Assembly (NCBI RefSeq): GCF_019795295.1
Contig: NZ_JAIMCG010000011.1
Span: forward strand, 1-64,000
Direction of reading: 5' to 3'
DNA: 64,000 nt
Origin: Cupriavidus sp. AU9028
GTDB lineage: Bacteria; Pseudomonadota; Gammaproteobacteria; Burkholderiales; Burkholderiaceae
The notes under the pieces were generated by a model. The model was not told where the DNA came from. It ran no database searches and saw only the letters and a program-made list of their open reading frames with translations. This document shows, in pieces, positions 42,789-52,029 of the stretch. How positions within the stretch are numbered: position 1 is the first letter of the stretch; each line of letters opens with the position of its first letter. Both the position numbers and the translations under genes were made by a program.

Positions 42789-44204
42789 CTAGCTGCGCGC
42801 CAGGAAGAGGCGGCTGACGTCATTGAACAAGGCGAGCGAAGTCAAGAGCAAGATGCAGGCGATGCCGACCTTCTGCAGGACGGCCTGCCAGTGGTCTGGA
42901 ACGGGCCGGCCGGTCAAAAATTCAACGCAATAATACAGCAAATGCCCCCCGTCCAATACCGGAACGGGTAACAAATTCAGCACCCCCAGGCTCACGCTGA
43001 CAAGCGCCAGAAAGCTGATGAAAGGCTGCCATCCGAGGCCCGCCGCCTTGCCGGCATAGTCGGCCACCGTCAGCGGTCCGCTCAGGTTCTCGAGCGAGGC
43101 CTGGCCGATCAGCATCCGCCCCAGCAGGCGCAGCGACAGCACGCTGGTATCCCATACCTGCGCGCCCGCCCGCAACAACGCCCGCACCGGCGTGTCGCGC
43201 ACGGTTTCCATCTCCACGGCCTGCGTCAGGGCCGCGCCCAGCTTGCCGTTGCCCACTGCAGCCCCAAGGCCCCCACCCGCCGCACTCGCGCTGGCGCCGG
43301 CCTGCGCCGCATCGGCCTGGACACGGACCGGTACCGACAGCCGCTGGCCGTCGCGTTCGATCTCCATCGTCACCTGTGCATCGGGGCTCGCGCGCACCAG
43401 CCGGATCAGCTGCGATGCCTGCGATACGGGCTCGCCCTGCCATGCCAGCACGCGATCCCCCGCGCGCAGCCCGGCCTGCTCGGCCGCGGACCCGGGCAGC
43501 ACCTCGCGGATCGACACCGGCCCGCCCTTGAGCGCAAGGCCGAGCGTCGCGAGCGGATCGGCGCGCGGATCGTCGCCGGTTTCCGGCAGGCGCGGCAGCG
43601 TCAGCGCGCGCTCGCGCCCATCGACGCCCCGCACGTTGAGCACCGCGCTGGCATCGCCGAAGCCCTGCTCGATCACCGCCATGCGCAGGTCGTTCCAGGA
43701 GCGCACGGGTTCGGCTTCCGTCTCGCCCTCGGCCTGCAGCGACAGCACGCGGTCGCCCTCGCGCACGCCGGCCGTCGCCGCCACGCTGCCGGCAGCCGGC
43801 GCGGCCAGCACCGGCGCGGGCTCCTGCATGCCACCGGCGAACAGTACGAAATACAGCACCACCGCCAGCAGGAAATTGGCGATCGGACCGGCGGCGACGA
43901 TGACAAAGCGCTTGCCGACCGGCTGGCGATTGAACGAACGATGCAGATCGCGGGCGTCGACCGCCGGATCGCGTTCGGGATCGCGCTCGTCCAGCATCTT
44001 GACGTAGCCGCCCAGCGGGATCGCCGCGATGGTCCACTCGGTACGATCCGGATGCCGCGACACCCAGCGCAGCAGCGGACGGCCGAAACCGATGGAAAAA
44101 CGCAGTACCTTGACGCCGCACGCCCGTGCGGCGAGGTAATGGCCCATCTCGTGCACGTAGATCAGGATGCCAAGGGCGACGATGAAGGCGAGGAGGGTTT
44201 GCAT
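42789..44204 (-). CDS. rseP: site-2 intramembrane protease RseP
   Basis: Cleaves the anti-sigma factor RseA and remnant signal peptides in the envelope stress response. The 471-aa metalloprotease has HEMGH (18-22) in its first helix, two PDZ domains (about 125-195 and 215-300), and LDGG in the penultimate membrane region. Between PDZ2 and the last helices is an unusual Ala/Gly-rich insert (about 315-340). It lies 10 bp downstream of dxr and 123 bp upstream of bamA. Confidence 0.96.
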   Translation of the reverse strand: MQTLLAFIVALGILIYVHEMGHYLAARACGVKVLRFSIGFGRPLLRWVSRHPDRTEWTIAAIPLGGYVKMLDERDPERDPAVDARDLHRSFNRQPVGKRFVIVAAGPIANFLLAVVLYFVLFAGGMQEPAPVLAAPAAGSVAATAGVREGDRVLSLQAEGETEAEPVRSWNDLRMAVIEQGFGDASAVLNVRGVDGRERALTLPRLPETGDDPRADPLATLGLALKGGPVSIREVLPGSAAEQAGLRAGDRVLAWQGEPVSQASQLIRLVRASPDAQVTMEIERDGQRLSVPVRVQADAAQAGASASAAGGGLGAAVGNGKLGAALTQAVEMETVRDTPVRALLRAGAQVWDTSVLSLRLLGRMLIGQASLENLSGPLTVADYAGKAAGLGWQPFISFLALVSVSLGVLNLLPVPVLDGGHLLYYCVEFLTGRPVPDHWQAVLQKVGIACILLLTSLALFNDVSRLFLARS

Positions 44205-44214
44205 CGGTACGGGC

Positions 44215-45438
44215 TCAGCCTGGTATGTGCGCGCCCTGGGGCAATCCCTGCGAGGCGGCCGGACGGCCGGCGCCACCGGAGACCAGTGCCGTGGCCAGCT
44301 GGCGCGCGTGCCGGTCGGCTTCCAGTACGGTATCCAGCGAATCGGCGGGCTGCGCCGGGCTGCGCTCCAGCACGCGCGCGACGATGCCGGCGATATCGGT
44401 GAAGCGAATGGCGCCCTGCAGGAAGCGCTCGACTGCGACTTCGTTGGCGGCATTGAGCACCGCCGGCGCGATGCCGCCGGCGCGCAAGGCATCGAAGGCC
44501 AGCGCCAGGCAGGGAAAACGCGTCAGATCGGGCGTTTCGAAGGTCAGCGTGCCGGCCAGGGCAAGGTCCAGCGCGGAGACGCCGGCGTCGACCCGCTCCG
44601 GCCACGCAAGGCCGTAGGCGATGGGGGTGCGCATGTCCGGGTTGCCCAGCTGCGCCAGCACCGAGCCGTCGGCGTAGGCGACCATCGAATGCACGATGCT
44701 CTGCGGGTGGATCAGGACCTCGATGCGGTCGGCCGGCGCCGCGAACAGCCAGTGCGCCTCGATGACTTCGAGGCCCTTGTTCATCATCGTCGCCGAATCG
44801 ACGGAGATCTTGCGGCCCATCACCCAGTTGGGATGCGCGCATGCCTGGTCGGGCGTGATGTCGTGCAAGGTGGCCGGGTCGCGGGTGCGAAACGGCCCGC
44901 CGGAAGCGGTCAGCACCACCCGGGAAACGCCGGCGCCGTAGCGCGGATCGTCGTTGGGCAGGCACTGGAAGATCGCGTTGTGCTCGCTGTCGATGGGCAG
45001 CAGCGTGGCGCCGTGCTCGCGCACCGCATCCATGAAGATCGCCCCGGACATCACCAGCGCTTCCTTGTTGGCCAGCAGCACGCGCTTGCCCGCACGCGCG
45101 GCGGCCAGGGTCGGGCGCAGCCCCGCCGCGCCGACGATGGCGGCCATCACGGTATCGGCTTCGGCGTCGGTTGCCACTGCCTCGAGCGCGGCTTCGCCGT
45201 GCAGCACGTCGGTGGCGATGCCTGCGGCAGCCAGCTTCCCGCGCAGTTCGGCTGCCGCGCCGGCATCGGCGACCACGGTCCGCGCCGGCCGGAACTCGAT
45301 GCACTGCGCAGCCAGCTTGTCGACCTGACGATGCGCCGTCAACGCATGGATGGCATAGCGGTCCGGATGGCGGCGAACCACGTCCAGCGTGCTTTCGCCG
45401 ATGGACCCGGTGGCACCGAGGACGGTGATGCGACGCAT
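44215..45438 (-). CDS. dxr: 1-deoxy-D-xylulose 5-phosphate reductoisomerase
   Basis: Second step of the MEP isoprenoid pathway, DXP to MEP with NADPH. The 407-aa enzyme begins with the nucleotide-binding GATGSIG (8-14); [12 protein letters not shown] and [14 protein letters not shown] are the metal- and substrate-binding blocks. It is 40 bp downstream of cdsA. With uppS in the same cluster it feeds undecaprenyl phosphate for cell-wall synthesis. Confidence 0.97.
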   Translation of the reverse strand: MRRITVLGATGSIGESTLDVVRRHPDRYAIHALTAHRQVDKLAAQCIEFRPARTVVADAGAAAELRGKLAAAGIATDVLHGEAALEAVATDAEADTVMAAIVGAAGLRPTLAAARAGKRVLLANKEALVMSGAIFMDAVREHGATLLPIDSEHNAIFQCLPNDDPRYGAGVSRVVLTASGGPFRTRDPATLHDITPDQACAHPNWVMGRKISVDSATMMNKGLEVIEAHWLFAAPADRIEVLIHPQSIVHSMVAYADGSVLAQLGNPDMRTPIAYGLAWPERVDAGVSALDLALAGTLTFETPDLTRFPCLALAFDALRAGGIAPAVLNAANEVAVERFLQGAIRFTDIAGIVARVLERSPAQPADSLDTVLEADRHARQLATALVSGGAGRPAASQGLPQGAHIPG

Positions 45439-45478
45439 GGAAGACGGCGTCTGGAAATCAGCGGACGGCAAGGTCAGT

Positions 45479-46300
45479 TCAAAGATATAGCGCGAACAGC
45501 GCCGCCAGCGGCAGCACCGGTAGCAGCGCGTCGATACGGTCCAGCACGCCGCCGTGTCCGGGCAGCAGGCGGCTGCTGTCCTTCTTGCCGGCCTGGCGCT
45601 TGAGCAGCGACTCGAACAGGTCGCCGACCACACTGGCAACCACCATCAGCGTGGTCAGCGCCACCAGGGTCAGCAGCCCCGCGTGGTCGGCGATCCGGCT
45701 GAACCAGGTCGGCGACAGCGCGGTGGTCACCGCCAGCCCGAGCGCCACGGCCAGCGCCAGCGCCCAGCCACCGATGGCGCCCTCCCAGGACTTGCCGGGG
45801 CTGATCGACGGCGCCAGCTTGCGCCGCCCCACTGCCTTGCCGACGAAATAGGCGCCGACGTCGGCGGCCCAGACCAGTGCGGCGGCCGACAGCAGCACGC
45901 CGACGCCGAGCCCGCGCAGCACCATCGCGGCGTGGGCAAACGCGGGAAGCACCAGCAGACCGAGCACGCCGGCAATCAGCGCGAACAGCGGCGTGGTCTT
46001 GCGCACGCCGCGCGCCAGCAGCAAGGCGGCGACGATCCATGCCGCCACCGAGGCCTGCAGCAGCCACAGGATGGCGTGGCGGCTCGGCAGGTCATGCCAC
46101 AGGATCAGCGCGATCACGCAGGCCAGCGCATACAGCAACGGTGCAATGCCGCGCAGGCCAAGCAGCCGCCCGAATTCCCAACCGGCCAGCGCGACGATCA
46201 CCGCCATCAGTCCGGCCAGCGCCACCGGTGGCGCCAGGAACAGGATCGGCAGGATCAGCAGCAACAGGCACAGTGCGGTAATCACTCGGGTCAGAAGCAT
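45479..46300 (-). CDS. cdsA: phosphatidate cytidylyltransferase CdsA
   Basis: Makes CDP-diacylglycerol for phospholipid synthesis in the inner membrane. The 273-aa polytopic protein has about eight membrane helices and the C-terminal signature ([21 protein letters not shown]...[13 protein letters not shown]) that binds CTP and metal. It lies 66 bp downstream of uppS. Confidence 0.96.
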   Translation of the reverse strand: MLLTRVITALCLLLLILPILFLAPPVALAGLMAVIVALAGWEFGRLLGLRGIAPLLYALACVIALILWHDLPSRHAILWLLQASVAAWIVAALLLARGVRKTTPLFALIAGVLGLLVLPAFAHAAMVLRGLGVGVLLSAAALVWAADVGAYFVGKAVGRRKLAPSISPGKSWEGAIGGWALALAVALGLAVTTALSPTWFSRIADHAGLLTLVALTTLMVVASVVGDLFESLLKRQAGKKDSSRLLPGHGGVLDRIDALLPVLPLAALFALYL

Positions 46301-46366
46301 GCGCTACGGGTCCTGTCAGTTGGCGGTTGGAAGGAACGCGGGGGAAGCAACATCCGGGCAAGCCGA

Positions 46367-47137
46367 TCAGGCCGTGCCCGACAGCCCATTGGGCGCGACC
46401 ACCTGGGCACTGGTCCGGCCGAAGCGGCGCTCGCGCTGACGGTACGACGAAAACGCCTTGTCCAGCTCGGCGGCATCGAAGTCGGGCCAGAACACGTCGG
46501 TGAAATACAGTTCGGTATAGGCGAGCTGCCACAGCAGGAAATTGCTGATGCGCTGCTCGCCCCCGGTACGGATGAAGAGGTCCGGCTCGGGCGCATAGGC
46601 CATCGCCAGATGCGGCGCCAGCGCGGCCTCGTCGATGGTCGACGGATCGATCATCGGCGCGCGCAGCAGCATTTTCTGCACCGCCTGCAGCAGATCCCAG
46701 CGGCCGCCATAGTTGGCGGCGATGGTCACCGTCAGGCCGGTATTGGCCGCCGTGCGCCGCTCGGCGTCGGCGATCAGCTGCTGGATGCGAGGGCTGAAGC
46801 GGCCAAGGTCGCCGACCACCTTCAGCCGGATATTGTTGGCGTGCATCTTCACGACTTCCCGGCGCAGCGACATCATGAACAGCCGCATCAGGAAAGACAC
46901 CTCGTCGGCCGGACGCCGCCAGTTCTCCGAACTGAAGGCGAACAGCGTCAGGTAGCGGACACCACGCACCGCGCACGCCTCGACCACCGCGCGCACGGCG
47001 TCCAGTCCGCGGCTATGGCCGGCGACCCGGGGCAGATGCCGTTGCGTGGCCCAGCGCCCGTTGCCGTCCATGATGATTGCGACGTGGTTGGGAACGTAGC
47101 CAGTTTCGGGGATGGCGAGTGTGGAACTGATGTGCAT
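46367..47137 (-). CDS. uppS: undecaprenyl diphosphate synthase
   Basis: Cis-prenyltransferase that builds the C55 carrier for peptidoglycan and O-antigen. The 256-aa protein has MDGNGRW (23-29, catalytic Asp24), the GHSRGLDAV and FAFSSENW blocks and the C-terminal [15 protein letters not shown] and YTELYFTD. It is 57 bp downstream of frr. Confidence 0.97.
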   Translation of the reverse strand: MHISSTLAIPETGYVPNHVAIIMDGNGRWATQRHLPRVAGHSRGLDAVRAVVEACAVRGVRYLTLFAFSSENWRRPADEVSFLMRLFMMSLRREVVKMHANNIRLKVVGDLGRFSPRIQQLIADAERRTAANTGLTVTIAANYGGRWDLLQAVQKMLLRAPMIDPSTIDEAALAPHLAMAYAPEPDLFIRTGGEQRISNFLLWQLAYTELYFTDVFWPDFDAAELDKAFSSYRQRERRFGRTSAQVVAPNGLSGTA

Positions 47138-47194
47138 GATGTTGGAGACGGTAGTGCCGTCGCGGCCGCCATCAGGCGGGCGGCCGCAATGGCC

Positions 47195-47755
47195 TCAGAC
47201 CGTCATGATCTCCTTGTCCTTGTCGGCGACCAGCTTGTCGATCTCGGCGACATATTTGTCGGTCAGCTTCTGCACCTCATCCTGGCCGCGGCGCTCGTCG
47301 TCCTCGGAAATGCTCTTGTCCTTGACCAGTTTCTTGAACTGCTCGTTCGCGTCGCGGCGCAGATTCCGCACCGCAACCTTGGCGCCTTCCGCCTCGCCCT
47401 TGACCACCTTGATCAGCTCCTTGCGGCGCTCCTCGGTCAGCGGGGGCATCGGCACGCGGATGACTTCGCCCATCGTCGCCGGGTTCAGACCCAGGTCCGA
47501 ATCGCGGATCGCCTTCTCGACGGCGCCGACCATCTTCTTTTCCCACGGCTGCACGGTGATGGTGCGGGCATCGCCCAGGCCAATGTTGGCCACCTGGCTG
47601 ATCGGCACCATCGAACCATAGTAATCGACCTGAATGTGGTCGAGCAGGCCGGTATGCGCGCGACCGGTGCGGATCTTGGCCAGATCGGCCTTGAACGCTT
47701 CGATCGTCTTCTGCATCTTCTGCTCGGCGCTCTTCTTGATGTCGGCGACGCTCAT
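47195..47755 (-). CDS. frr: ribosome recycling factor
   Basis: Splits post-termination ribosomes together with EF-G. The 186-aa two-domain protein has the characteristic long-helix sequence ([20 protein letters not shown] near the N terminus) and [15 protein letters not shown] near the C terminus. It lies 110 bp downstream of pyrH; the start at MSVADIKKS is the only sensible ATG. Confidence 0.97.
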   Translation of the reverse strand: MSVADIKKSAEQKMQKTIEAFKADLAKIRTGRAHTGLLDHIQVDYYGSMVPISQVANIGLGDARTITVQPWEKKMVGAVEKAIRDSDLGLNPATMGEVIRVPMPPLTEERRKELIKVVKGEAEGAKVAVRNLRRDANEQFKKLVKDKSISEDDERRGQDEVQKLTDKYVAEIDKLVADKDKEIMTV

Positions 47756-47865
47756 CATAACCTCCGGAATGCTGAATGCGATGACCCCGTCACGCGGGGC
47801 CGAAAAACGGATCATTCTACCTTGTGCCAGCGGGCCCGCTACCGTCGCGAGCCGCGGCCGGCGCT

Positions 47866-48576
47866 TCAAACGTGTACCAGCGTACCTTCGTCCTCGCCCA
47901 GGATCACCCGCTTGAGCGCGCCAGGCTTGACGATGGAGAACACGCGGATGGGCAGCTTCTGGTCCCGGCACAGCGCGAAGGCGGTCGCGTCCATCACCTG
48001 CAGGTTGCGCGAAATCGCCTCGTCGAAGCTGATGGTCGAGTAGCGCGTCGCGCTCGGATCCTTCTTGGGATCGGCGGTATAGACGCCGTCGACCTTGGTG
48101 GCCTTGAGCACCACCTCGGCACCGATTTCCGAGCCGCGCAGTGCGGCGGCGGTGTCGGTGGTGAAGAACGGGTTGCCGGTGCCGGCGGCGAAGATCACGA
48201 CCTTGCCCTCTTCGAGCTGGCGGATGGCGCGGGGGCGGATGTAGGGCTCCACCACCTGGTCCATGCGCAGCGCCGACTGGACCCGGCCCTCGATATTGGC
48301 GTGGCGCATGGCGTCCTGCAACGCCAGCGCGTTCATCATGGTGGCCAGCATGCCCATGTAGTCGGCGGTGGCGCGGTCCATGCCAGCGGCGCCGCCCGCG
48401 ACACCGCGGAAGATATTGCCGCCGCCGATGACTACCGCCACCTGCACGCCGAGCCGGACGATCTCGGCGATGTCGTTGACCATGCCCTCGATGGTGGACC
48501 GGTTGATGCCGAAGGCATCGTCGCCCATCAGGGCTTCACCGGACAGTTTCAGAAGGACACGCTTGTAGGCTGGCAT
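47866..48576 (-). CDS. pyrH: uridylate kinase (UMP kinase)
   Basis: Phosphorylates UMP to UDP; bacterial hexameric type of the amino-acid-kinase fold. The 236-aa protein shows [22 protein letters not shown] and the [14 protein letters not shown] segment. It lies between tsf and frr; the 275-bp gap upstream contains hairpins but no gene. Confidence 0.97.
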   Translation of the reverse strand: MPAYKRVLLKLSGEALMGDDAFGINRSTIEGMVNDIAEIVRLGVQVAVVIGGGNIFRGVAGGAAGMDRATADYMGMLATMMNALALQDAMRHANIEGRVQSALRMDQVVEPYIRPRAIRQLEEGKVVIFAAGTGNPFFTTDTAAALRGSEIGAEVVLKATKVDGVYTADPKKDPSATRYSTISFDEAISRNLQVMDATAFALCRDQKLPIRVFSIVKPGALKRVILGEDEGTLVHV

Positions 48577-48851
48577 ATTCACCCTCGGGCTGGTTCGAGA
48601 TTTCAATCCCGGCCTCGCCCCGGGCAGCGGCGCTGCCGGGGCCAAGCCGGCTTTCCCCGTCGCCCGCGCTGGAGCCGCCGGGGAGTGCCGGTGCTGGCGG
48701 ACGACGGCGAAAGCGGGCTTTCGCAGGCATGCGAACGGCAGCGCCACACGCATCCCTGTCTCTACTTGCGCCAAGGGGCACCTTGCGGTGCCCCTCGGGA
48801 TTATACGGCGGGCCATCCGGCACTTTCGTGCGCCAGCCTCCCGCCAGGCGA
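48577..48851 (-). other. structured intergenic region between tsf and pyrH
   Basis: No gene seen. Two hairpins are present: a perfect GGGGCACC stem with a TTGC loop at 48775-48794 (GCAA tetraloop on the minus strand), about 57 bp after the tsf stop, and a bulged CCCCGG...GCTGC stem at 48618-48640 just before pyrH. Neither is followed by a real T run on the minus strand; they could act in partial termination or mRNA processing. Confidence 0.45.
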
Positions 48852-49730
48852 TCAGCCCTTTTGCGCAGCGGCGACCTGAGCCGCCACTTCGGCAGCGAAG
48901 TCGTCCTGACGCTTCTCGATGCCTTCGCCGACCACGTACAGGGTGAAACCCTTGACGGTGGTGTTGGCGGCCTTCAGCATCTGCTCGACGGTCTGCTTGT
49001 CGTTCTTCACGAACGTCTGGTTCAGCAGCGAGACTTCCTTCAGGTACTTCTGCACCGAACCCTCGACCATCTTCGCGACGATCTCGGCCGGCTTGCCCGA
49101 CTCGGCGGCCTTCTGCTCGGCGATGCTGCGCTCCTTGGCAATCAGCTCGGCCGGCACGTCGGCGGCCGACAGCGACACCGGCTTCATCGCGGCGATGTGC
49201 ATGGCGACGTCCTTGGCGGCAACGTCGTCGCCGTCGAACTCGACCATCACGCCGATACGCGTGCCGTGCAGGTACGAGGCCAGCTTGCCGCCGTTGGCGT
49301 AACGGACGAAACGGCGGATCGTCATGTTCTCGCCGATCTTGCCGATCAGCGCCGAGCGCACTTCGTCCACGGTCTTGCCGTCCAGCGGCAGCGCCGACAG
49401 CGCAGCCACGTCAGCCGGGCTTTCCTTGGCGACCAGCTCGGCGACCTTGGCGGAGAAGGCCAGGAAGTCGTCGTTCTTCGACACGAAGTCGGTTTCGCAG
49501 TTCAGCTCGACCAGCGCACCGGTGGTGCCGTCGATGAAGGTGGCAACCACGCCTTCGGCGGTCACGCGCGAGGCCGCCTTGCTGGCCTTGCTGCCCAGCT
49601 TGACGCGCAGCAGTTCCTCGGCCTTGGCCAGGTCGCCGTCGGCTTCGGTCAGGGCCTTCTTGCACTCCATCATGGGCGCGTCGGTCTTTGCGCGCAGTTC
49701 AGCAACCATGCTTGCGGTAATAGCCGCCAT
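48852..49730 (-). CDS. tsf: translation elongation factor Ts
   Basis: Guanine nucleotide exchange factor for EF-Tu. The 292-aa protein has the N-terminal UBA-like domain ([27 protein letters not shown] region), the TDFVSKND signature in the core and the dimerisation domain near the C terminus. It follows rpsB by 256 bp, with an intrinsic terminator in the gap that should lower tsf expression relative to rpsB. Confidence 0.97.
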   Translation of the reverse strand: MAAITASMVAELRAKTDAPMMECKKALTEADGDLAKAEELLRVKLGSKASKAASRVTAEGVVATFIDGTTGALVELNCETDFVSKNDDFLAFSAKVAELVAKESPADVAALSALPLDGKTVDEVRSALIGKIGENMTIRRFVRYANGGKLASYLHGTRIGVMVEFDGDDVAAKDVAMHIAAMKPVSLSAADVPAELIAKERSIAEQKAAESGKPAEIVAKMVEGSVQKYLKEVSLLNQTFVKNDKQTVEQMLKAANTTVKGFTLYVVGEGIEKRQDDFAAEVAAQVAAAQKG

Positions 49731-49856
49731 TTGTCACTCCTTGTTGGTTCACGCCGCCGTCAGCGCGACATCGCGGTCCGATGCGCGCCCACGGCAGTCC
49801 GAGTGGTGCCTACCGTCACCCGCCGCCATGATGCCGGCCGCGGATGACAACGATTC

Positions 49857-49887
49857 AAAAAAAGGGGGCGCACGATGTCGCCCCCTT
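49857..49887 (-). terminator. intrinsic terminator or attenuator between rpsB and tsf
   Basis: On the minus strand GGGGGCG pairs with CGCCCCC around an 8-nt loop and is followed by seven T. It lies about 100 bp after the rpsB stop and 127 bp before the tsf start, so tsf depends on readthrough or on a promoter of its own in 49731-49856. Confidence 0.85.
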
Positions 49888-49986
49888 CTGTTGGCCAGGA
49901 CCCCGGCCCTGGTGCCGCGCCGGTCAGACCGGCCGGCTCGTGCCATGTGATTGCGTCTGGCGTCGGGGTCCTCTGGCCGCGGGGCC

Positions 49987-50727
49987 TCAGGCCTCTTCGA
50001 CTTCGACGAAGTCGTCGCCGCGAGCGGCTTCCACCACGTCCTGCACCGCGTTGGCGCGGCCTTCCAGGATCGCGTCGGCAACGCCGCGCACGTACAGCGC
50101 CACGGCCTTGCTCGAGTCGTCGTTACCCGGGATCACGTAGTCGATGCCGTCCGGGGTGTGGTTGGTATCGACCACGCCGATCACGGGGATGCCCAGCTTG
50201 TTGGCTTCGGTCACGGCAATCTTGTGATAGCCGACGTCGACCACGAAGATGGCGTCCGGAATGCCGCCCATGTCCTTGATGCCGCCGATGGACTTTTCCA
50301 GCTTTTCCATCTCGCGCTCGAACATCAGCGCTTCCTTCTTGCTCATGGTTTCCAGCGCGCCGGCTTCCTTGGCGGCTTCCATGTCCTTCAGGCGCTTGAT
50401 CGAGATCTTGACCGTCTTGAAGTTGGTCAGCATGCCGCCGAGCCAGCGGGCGTCGACGTAGGGCATGCCGGCACGGCCTGCTTCCTCGGCCAGGATCTCG
50501 CGCGACTGGCGCTTGGTGCCGACGAACAGGATGGTGCCGCGGTTCGCTGCCAGCTGACGCACGTACTTCAGTGCGTCCTGGAACATCGGCAGCGTCTTTT
50601 CCAGGTTGATGATGTGAATCTTGTTGCGATGGCCGAAAATGTACGGTGCCATCTTCGGGTTCCAGAAGCGGGTCTGGTGGCCAAAGTGGCAACCGGCTTC
50701 CAGCATTTCACGCATGGTGATGGACAT
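49987..50727 (-). CDS. rpsB: 30S ribosomal protein S2
   Basis: 246-aa small-subunit protein. The start is [18 protein letters not shown], the family opening; [26 protein letters not shown] and [27 protein letters not shown] are the diagnostic blocks. First gene of the rpsB-tsf-pyrH-frr run. It has a long, structured leader of about 160 nt. Confidence 0.98.
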   Translation of the reverse strand: MSITMREMLEAGCHFGHQTRFWNPKMAPYIFGHRNKIHIINLEKTLPMFQDALKYVRQLAANRGTILFVGTKRQSREILAEEAGRAGMPYVDARWLGGMLTNFKTVKISIKRLKDMEAAKEAGALETMSKKEALMFEREMEKLEKSIGGIKDMGGIPDAIFVVDVGYHKIAVTEANKLGIPVIGVVDTNHTPDGIDYVIPGNDDSSKAVALYVRGVADAILEGRANAVQDVVEAARGDDFVEVEEA

Positions 50728-50811
50728 CTGAATTCTCCACGAGGGTTGGGTCTTAAGCCCGCCCAGACATTCCCGCAAGGGAACACCCCGGATGGACGGA
50801 CTTGCGATTCA

Positions 50812-50843
50812 GCGGTGCCGCGGCAAACGAGTCGCGGCACCGC
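50812..50843 (-). promoter_or_regulatory. stable hairpin in the rpsB leader
   Basis: A perfect 11-bp stem, GCGGTGCCGCG with its complement, around a 10-nt loop, between the rpsB promoter and start. Ribosomal protein leaders often carry autoregulatory structures; binding of S2 is inference only. Confidence 0.6.
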
Positions 50844-50892
50844 CCCACCAGCGCCGCCGGCACCATTGCCGACGGTTCCAGGTGAGCCCGCG

Positions 50893-50921
50893 ATTGTAGC
50901 AACATCCGATCGGAGACTCAA
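50893..50921 (-). promoter_or_regulatory. rpsB promoter
   Basis: On the minus strand TTGAGT (50916-50921) and TACAAT (50893-50898) are 17 bp apart. Transcription would start near 50886, giving a leader of about 160 nt. The remaining 50922-51096 is the 5' side of map; GATAAT at 51028-51033 and 51036-51041 are possible map -10 elements. Confidence 0.75.
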
Positions 50922-51096
50922 GTCACCTCCCGCAAGTCGCCTGCCAGCCGCCCAGCGGGTGCGTCTGCGCCCAACTTGTGAACAACACACCGCTTCTGGA
51001 AGGGAGCGCAGGATGCCAGCACCGCCCGATAATGCGATAATCCCGTTTTGCAATCTGCACGCGCGGCTGCGGCCGCCCGTCACTCCGCATTACAGC

Positions 51097-51915
51097 ATGA
51101 GCACCCATATCAAGACCCCAGAAGACATCGCGCAGATGCGTGTCGCCTGCCGCCTGGCTTCCGAAGTCCTCGACTACATCACGCCCTTCGTCAAACCGGG
51201 CGTGACCACCGGCGAACTGGACCGGCTGTGCCATGCCTACATGCGCGACGTGCAAGGCACGGTGCCGGCGCCGCTGAATTATGCCCCTCCGGGCTACCCG
51301 CCCTTCCCGGGCGCGATCTGCACCTCGGTCAACGACGTGATCTGCCACGGCATTCCGGGCGACCGGGTGCTGAAGAACGGCGATGCGGTAAACCTGGACA
51401 TCACCGTCATTACCAAGGAAGGCTATTACGGCGACACCAGCCGGATGTTCATCGTCGGCGAAGGTTCGATTCTCGCCAGGCGACTGGCGCAAGTGACCTT
51501 CGAGTGCATGTGGAAGGGCATCGCCCAGGTGCGCCCCGGCGCACGGCTCGGGGACATCGGCCACGTGATCCAGCAGCATGCGGAAGCGGCCGGCTACAGC
51601 GTGGTGCGCGAATACTGCGGCCACGGCATCGGCAAGAACTTTCACGAGGACCCGCAGATCCTGCACTACGGCAGGCCCGGCACCGGCATGGAACTGCAGG
51701 CGGGCATGATCTTCACGATCGAGCCGATGATCAATGCCGGCAAGCGCGACATCCGCACCATGCCCGACCACTGGACCGTCAAGACGCGCGACCGCAGCCT
51801 GTCGGCGCAGTGGGAGCATACGGTGCTGGTGACCGACACCGGATACGAAGTGCTGACGGTATCGGCCGGCACGCAGGCGCCGCCCGCGTTCATCACCGAC
51901 ACGGTTCCGGCCTGA
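51097..51915 (+). CDS. map: methionine aminopeptidase type I
   Basis: Removes the initiator methionine after PDF acts. The 272-aa protein carries the five metal ligands in the usual order: NLDITVITKEGYYGDTSRMF, CGHGIGKNFHEDPQ, IFTIEPMIN and QWEHTVLVT. It is divergent from rpsB, as in many proteobacteria, and followed by a hairpin terminator before glnD. Confidence 0.97.
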   Translation: MSTHIKTPEDIAQMRVACRLASEVLDYITPFVKPGVTTGELDRLCHAYMRDVQGTVPAPLNYAPPGYPPFPGAICTSVNDVICHGIPGDRVLKNGDAVNLDITVITKEGYYGDTSRMFIVGEGSILARRLAQVTFECMWKGIAQVRPGARLGDIGHVIQQHAEAAGYSVVREYCGHGIGKNFHEDPQILHYGRPGTGMELQAGMIFTIEPMINAGKRDIRTMPDHWTVKTRDRSLSAQWEHTVLVTDTGYEVLTVSAGTQAPPAFITDTVPA

Positions 51916-51921
51916 CGAGAC

Positions 51922-51948
51922 GGGGCGCCAGACGGCGCCCCTGTCGTT
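51922..51948 (+). terminator. probable terminator of map
   Basis: GGGGCGCC pairs with GGCGCCCC around a 4-nt loop 6 bp after the map stop; the following TGTCGTTT is only moderately T-rich. Confidence 0.5.
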
Positions 51949-52029
51949 TGTGCAGGCGGCCCGGTCCCCTCGTGGAACCACGCCCGCACCCACCTTCGGT
52001 CGTACCCTCGCCCAGACCCAGGCACCGCC

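Noticed and set aside
48585-48625. T-arm-like sequence resembling a tRNA 3' end
   Set aside because: GGTTCGA is followed by bases that do not complete a T stem, and no acceptor, D or anticodon arm can be built.
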